NCBI GenBank assembly: GCA_964023205.1
Contig: OZ026835.1
Coordinates: forward strand, 45,419,083-45,483,082
Reading direction: 5' to 3'
From: Lutraria lutraria
Taxonomy: Eukaryota; Mollusca; Bivalvia; Venerida; Mactridae
Length of the DNA: 64,000 nucleotides
Below, one piece after another: positions 59,585-64,000 of the stretch. How positions within the stretch are numbered: the stretch's first letter is position 1; each line of letters starts with the position of its first letter. Made by a program: the position numbers and the translations under genes. Below the pieces are notes generated by a model, which searched no databases, was not told the origin of the DNA, and saw only the letters and a program-made list of their open reading frames with translations.

Positions 59585-61780
59585 AAACCAAATCACTTGT
59601 ACATTGGAAGAATAATTGTAACATGTTCAGATTCTATTATTTTTACAAAAGTCTGTATTGAGTTTCTTTTTCTGTTTTATATTGCATCTACAGTTCCTTT
59701 TTAAAGATATTTTTACTTCCAGTACTATACTATATATTACTATACTTACATTTCATTTTCTCTCTCAATAGTTATTTTTGTTGTCTTAATTAATAGTACT
59801 GTTTTTTAAAAGTCATATCATAAAAGTAATTATTTTAATTATCAATAGTAGTTTACTAAATTAATTTCTGATTTTAATAATGATATTTTTTAATATTTGG
59901 GAGATAACTACTATGACTACTATGTTAATGTTTTATAGATTTTATTAACATGTTCTTATTTTAAGTATTCTATTTTTTGAATATTTGGGAAATAACTATT
60001 TTATATCCAATGTATGACACGTGTTATATTAATGTTTTATAGATTTTATAAACATGTTGTTATTTTAACTATTAGCTATTTTATACCCAATGTATGACAC
60101 ATGTTATATTAATGTTTTATATTTTTGTTTAACATTTCTTTATTTTAGCTAATTTTTAAAAAATATTTGTGAAATAGCTATATCATATATACTACTCTAT
60201 ATGTTATATTAATGTATTACAGATAATAAAAAATACTTAAAACATTTTTGTTTTAGTTTATAAACGTTTGACTATAGGTGTCAAGTCGTTTTAAATCGAC
60301 TGCAATATACAGCTGTATGTCGCTGCTACTTATCACATAGCAATCAGCACGTCGTTGAGAGAATCGATGCTAATCAGTGTTTCAATCTGTCCTGTATAAT
60401 TGAATTAGAACTCTTAGCAATACTTATGCAGAATGTACATATTTTTTGGCAAATATAATTTGATTTGGTATTTTGATTAACTTGTTAAATACATTAATAT
60501 GTTTCTAAACGGATAGTTTACTACACTTGAATTACTTTGTAATACCTTATTTGCATTGACGGTTTCATTTACTTTTTTCAGTGAAAAGTGAAAATTTTTA
60601 GTTGAATCTGATTTTTTTACCCTGAAATCTATTTACAAGTTTACTATAATATCTTAATTGAGATTTGTCAAAGTAATACTTAATCATATTGTGATAATCG
60701 ATGTACTTTGTAAAATAGATTATATTACATGTTTGTAGAGTGCTTCTTTGTGTATACAACGATCACCAGGTTATAATTGGATTAACGAACGTGTGTGGCC
60801 GACACATGTGTGTACAATAAACAGGTGTTGATTTAACAATAGGTTTTTTCATATACCCTTATAATAAATGCTTCCATACTATTGTTAGTGGTTTATTTGT
60901 AAGTTGATTGTCCTTTCAGCATCTACGTCTTGAAGACAATAAGATAATTAATTCCCGTAGCTTTTATTGGTCTGCTAAATTTCGTCTGCTATTTTGATAT
61001 TTATGTTTTTCTTTCAGAATTTGTCTGCTATGGTAAAATTTATGTTCTTTGTAATTTGTCTGCTATTTCAATATTTATGTTCTGTTCTGCTATATCATCA
61101 TTTGTGTTCTTTATAATTTGTCGTTTCTGTTTTATTTATGTTTTTATGATTTGTGTCCTATGAAAATATTTTTTGTTTTGTTTAATTTGTCTGCTCTTTC
61201 AATATTTATGTTCTGTATACTCTGTCTGCTTTGTCATCATATATGTTCTTTATAATTTGTCGTTTCTGTTATTATTTCTGTTAATATTTATGTTTTTATG
61301 ATTTGTGTCCTTTGAAAATATTTTTTGTTTTGTTTAATTTGTCTGCTATTTTAATGTGTATGCATGTTTTCATTTGATCTGATAATGAGATTAGGTAGGT
61401 AATATGTGAAATTGCTTAGGTTGTTCCCTAATGCCCCTTCTCAAACAACAGGTGTGACAAACATGCACATTAACACAAGTAATTATTTATTGCATTCGAG
61501 TGGTGAACCAAATTTATTTATTTATGATAAATAATATTTTTATGTTCTTTATAATTTGTCTCCTCCGTAAATATTTCTGTTTTGTGTATGTTTCTGTTTT
61601 GTATATATGTCTGATTCATTTTTGTTATTGATGACGAATAAACGAAGTAAATTTGTTCATTGATTTTGTTATTACTTTATACCCATTTGATGCAGTAGTT
61701 TTCAAAAGGTGATACATTGTATATCTTACTACTGGTTGGTGATCGTAAGATCTGACTACACGTGTTCCGTAGATCTTCAA
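59585..61780. other. AT-rich 3' flank with weak tandem repeats
   Basis: From 59920 to 60235 a unit of about 80-110 bp repeats ('TTATATTAATGTTTTATAGA', 'AACATGTTNTTATTTTAA', 'CCAATGTATGACAC'). From 61060 to 61355 a unit of about 125-140 bp repeats ('TTCAATATTTATGTTCTG', 'TTCTTTATAATTTGTCG', 'GAAAATATTTTTTGTTTTGT'). No gene seen. An AATAAA near 60225 could serve the SGNH gene. Confidence 0.5.
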
Positions 61781-64000
61781 TTACCCACAGGTCTTCATTT
61801 AGACAAAAATAAACTATGGTTTATATCGAAAAGCTGGTGTATAAAAATATAAAAACATTGGCTAGAAATTAAAACATATAGGGCCGTAAAATCTTTCTCT
61901 GTATTTTTTTATCGTTTTTGCTTATTTAGATGTCTCAGAATCCAAAAATTAACTCCGATTTTATGTATTTGTACTGTATTTGTGTAGGTCTTCCGTAGTT
62001 CTTCAATTAGTCAAAAATAAATTGTAGTTTTTATCGAAAAAATAAGTTCGCCTCGACCAAAAACATATTTTCTGATAAGATACATATCTGAAAACTGAGA
62101 GTTTTATCTTTAATTTGATGTATAAATATAAAAATCGCATAAAAAGATTGTGACAGATCTTACGTATGTGTACTGTATTTGTGTAGGTCTTCCGTAGGTC
62201 TTCAATTAGTCAAAAATAAACTGTAGTTTTTTATTGCAAAATAGATGGAAGTTCGCCTCGACCAAAAACATATTTTCTTATACGATATATCAAATATATT
62301 AAAATTTTCTGAAAGCTGAGGAGGGTTTTATCTTGAATTTGATGTATAAAAATAAAAAAAATCGGCTAGAAAGATTGTGACAGATCTTATGTATTTGTAC
62401 TGTATTTGTGTAGGTCTGCATTTGATTACCCGTAGGTCTTCAATTAGTCAATTTTTATCGAAAAATAAATGAAGTTCGCCTCGACCAAAAACAAATTTTC
62501 TGATAAGATATATCAAATATATTAAACTTTTCTGAAAGCTGATGGTTTTATCCTTAATTTGATGTATGAAAATAAAAAAATCGGCTAAAAAGATTGTGAC
62601 AGATCTTATGTATTTGTACTGTATTTGTGTAGGTCTTCATTTGATTACCCGTAGGTCTTCAATTAGTCAATCGAAAAATAGATGAAGTTCGCCTCGACCA
62701 AAAACATATTTTCTGAGTTTTATCTTTAATTTGATGTATAAATATAAAAATCGCATAAAAAGATTGTGACAGATCTTACGTATGTGTACTGTATTTGTGT
62801 AGGTCTTCCGTAGGTCTTCAATTAGTCAAAAATAAACCGTAGTTTTTTATCGCAAAATAGATGGAAGTTCGCCTCGACCAAAAACATATTTTCTAATACG
62901 ATATATCAAATATATTAAAATTTTCTGAAAGCTGAGGAGGGTTTTATCTTGAATTTGATGTATAAAAATAATAAAAAATCGGCTAGAAAGATTGTGACAG
63001 ATCTTATGTATTTGTACTGTATTTGTGTAGGTCTTCATTTGATTACCCGTAGGTCTTCAATTAGTCAATTTTTATCGAAAAATAAATGAAGTTCGCCTCG
63101 ACAAAAAACATATTTTCTGATAAGATATATCAAATATATTAAACTTTTCTGAAAGCTGATGGTTTTATCCTTAATTTGATGTATGAAAATAAAAAAATCG
63201 GCTAAAAAGATTGTGACAGATCTTATGTATTTGTACTGTATTTGTGTAGGTCTTCATTTGATTACCCGTAGGTCTTCAATTAGTCAATCGAAAAATAGAT
63301 GAAGTTCGCCTCGACCAAAAACATGTTTTCTGATAAGATATATCAAATATATTAAATTTTTCTGAAAGCTGAGGGTTTTATCCTTAATTTGATGTATGAA
63401 AATAAAAAAAATCGGCTAAAAAGATTGTGACAGATCTTATGTATTTGTACTGTATTTGTGTAGGTCTTCATTTGATTACCCGTAGGTCTTCAATTAGTCA
63501 ATTTTTATCGAAAAATAAATGAAGTTCGCTTCGACCAAAAACATATTTTCTGATAAGATATATCAAATATATTAAACTTTTCTGAAAGCTGAGGGTTTTA
63601 TCCTTAATTTGATGTATGAAAATAAAAAAATCGGCTAAAAAGATTGTGACAGATCTTATGTATTTGTACTGTATTTGTGTAGGTCTTCATTTGATCACCC
63701 GTAGGTCTTCAATTAGTCAATCGAAAAATAGATGAAGTTCGCCTCGACCAAAAACATATTTTCTGATAAGATATATCAAATATATTAAACTTTTCTGAAA
63801 GCTGAGGGTTTTATCCTTAATTTGATGTATGAAAATAAAAAAAATCGGCTAAAAAGATTGTGACAGATCTTATGTATTTGTACTGTATTTGTGTAGGTCT
63901 TCATTTGATTACCCGTAGGTCTTCAATTAGTCAATTTTTATCGAAAAATAGATGAAGTTCGCCTCGACCAAAAACATATTTTCTGATAAGATATATCAAA
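61780..64000. repeat. 213/220-bp satellite with higher-order structure
   Basis: The anchor GTTCGCCTCGACC occurs at 62046, 62251, 62474, 62687, 62867, 63091, 63304, 63524 (one change), 63737 and 63957, i.e. spacings of 205, 223, 213, 180, 224, 213, 220, 213 and 220. Units alternate between a TCAATTTTTATCGAAAAATA form and a TCAATCGAAAAATA form, so the right part has a 433-bp dimer period. A three-unit block of 617 bp is duplicated to the left (62251/62867, 62474/63091, 62687/63304). Each unit contains TACTGTATTTGTGTAGGTCT and GTAGGTCTTCAATTAGTCAA. The array runs off the window. Confidence 0.9.

Overview
The window looks like AT-rich nuclear DNA from a mollusc, most likely a bivalve. Three things point there: spliceosomal introns with GT...AG borders, animal regulatory and transcription-factor genes, and many interspersed repeats of bivalve type. 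The repeats include 'AGCTCACCTGA...CCTCTTGT' elements, 'TATGCCCCCC' elements with about 150-bp internal repeats full of AAGGTCA motifs, and short inverted-repeat elements starting CAGTNCAACCTCT. I cannot name the species. Coding density is very low: only three protein genes are supported in 64 kb.

Layout. 1-8.9 kb holds a minus-strand Cip/Kip cyclin-dependent-kinase inhibitor. It has two coding exons (8595-8112 and 6531-6449), a probable 3'UTR exon starting at 5801, and a GC/CCAAT/E2F-like promoter near 8.70-8.82 kb. 8.9-34 kb has no recognisable gene. It carries a 24-bp trinucleotide-rich repeat (10.7 kb), two 17-bp minisatellites (16.9-17.5 and 25.1-25.4 kb), tRNA-derived SINEs (15.2 and 28.9 kb) and several short inverted-repeat elements. 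34.19-36.99 kb is one DNA transposon with clean terminal inverted repeats and a 7-bp target duplication. 37.6-38.3 kb is an inverted repeat enclosing a minus-strand tRNA-like Pol III unit. 39.26-45.87 kb is a plus-strand, four-exon C2H2 zinc-finger gene (706 residues, ten fingers) whose introns are filled with repeats. 46-55 kb is repeats again, including a 31-bp element that is only the two ends of the 34-37 kb transposon. 56.0-57.6 kb is a decayed LINE reverse transcriptase. 57.8-64 kb holds a two-exon SGNH-hydrolase-like gene with one frameshift, bracketed by a short 'GAAGACCTAC' module that lies in one orientation to its left and in the opposite orientation, as a satellite, to its right.

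The genes do not form a pathway or operon. The inhibitor would act on cyclin-CDK complexes and perhaps PCNA. The zinc-finger protein is a likely nuclear DNA-binding factor of unknown target. The SGNH gene may be host or element-derived.

The most notable observations are: (1) a transposon family seen both as a 2.8-kb copy and as a 31-bp palindrome of bare ends, each with a perfect 7-bp target duplication; (2) a PCNA-binding-like motif in the CDK inhibitor that exists only after splicing; (3) a 47-bp insertion of the 'GAAGACCTAC' module with a 9-bp direct repeat and a nearby empty-site duplicate; (4) a tRNA-like unit with a non-canonical anticodon arm inside an inverted repeat. All calls come from reading the sequence; no database search was possible.
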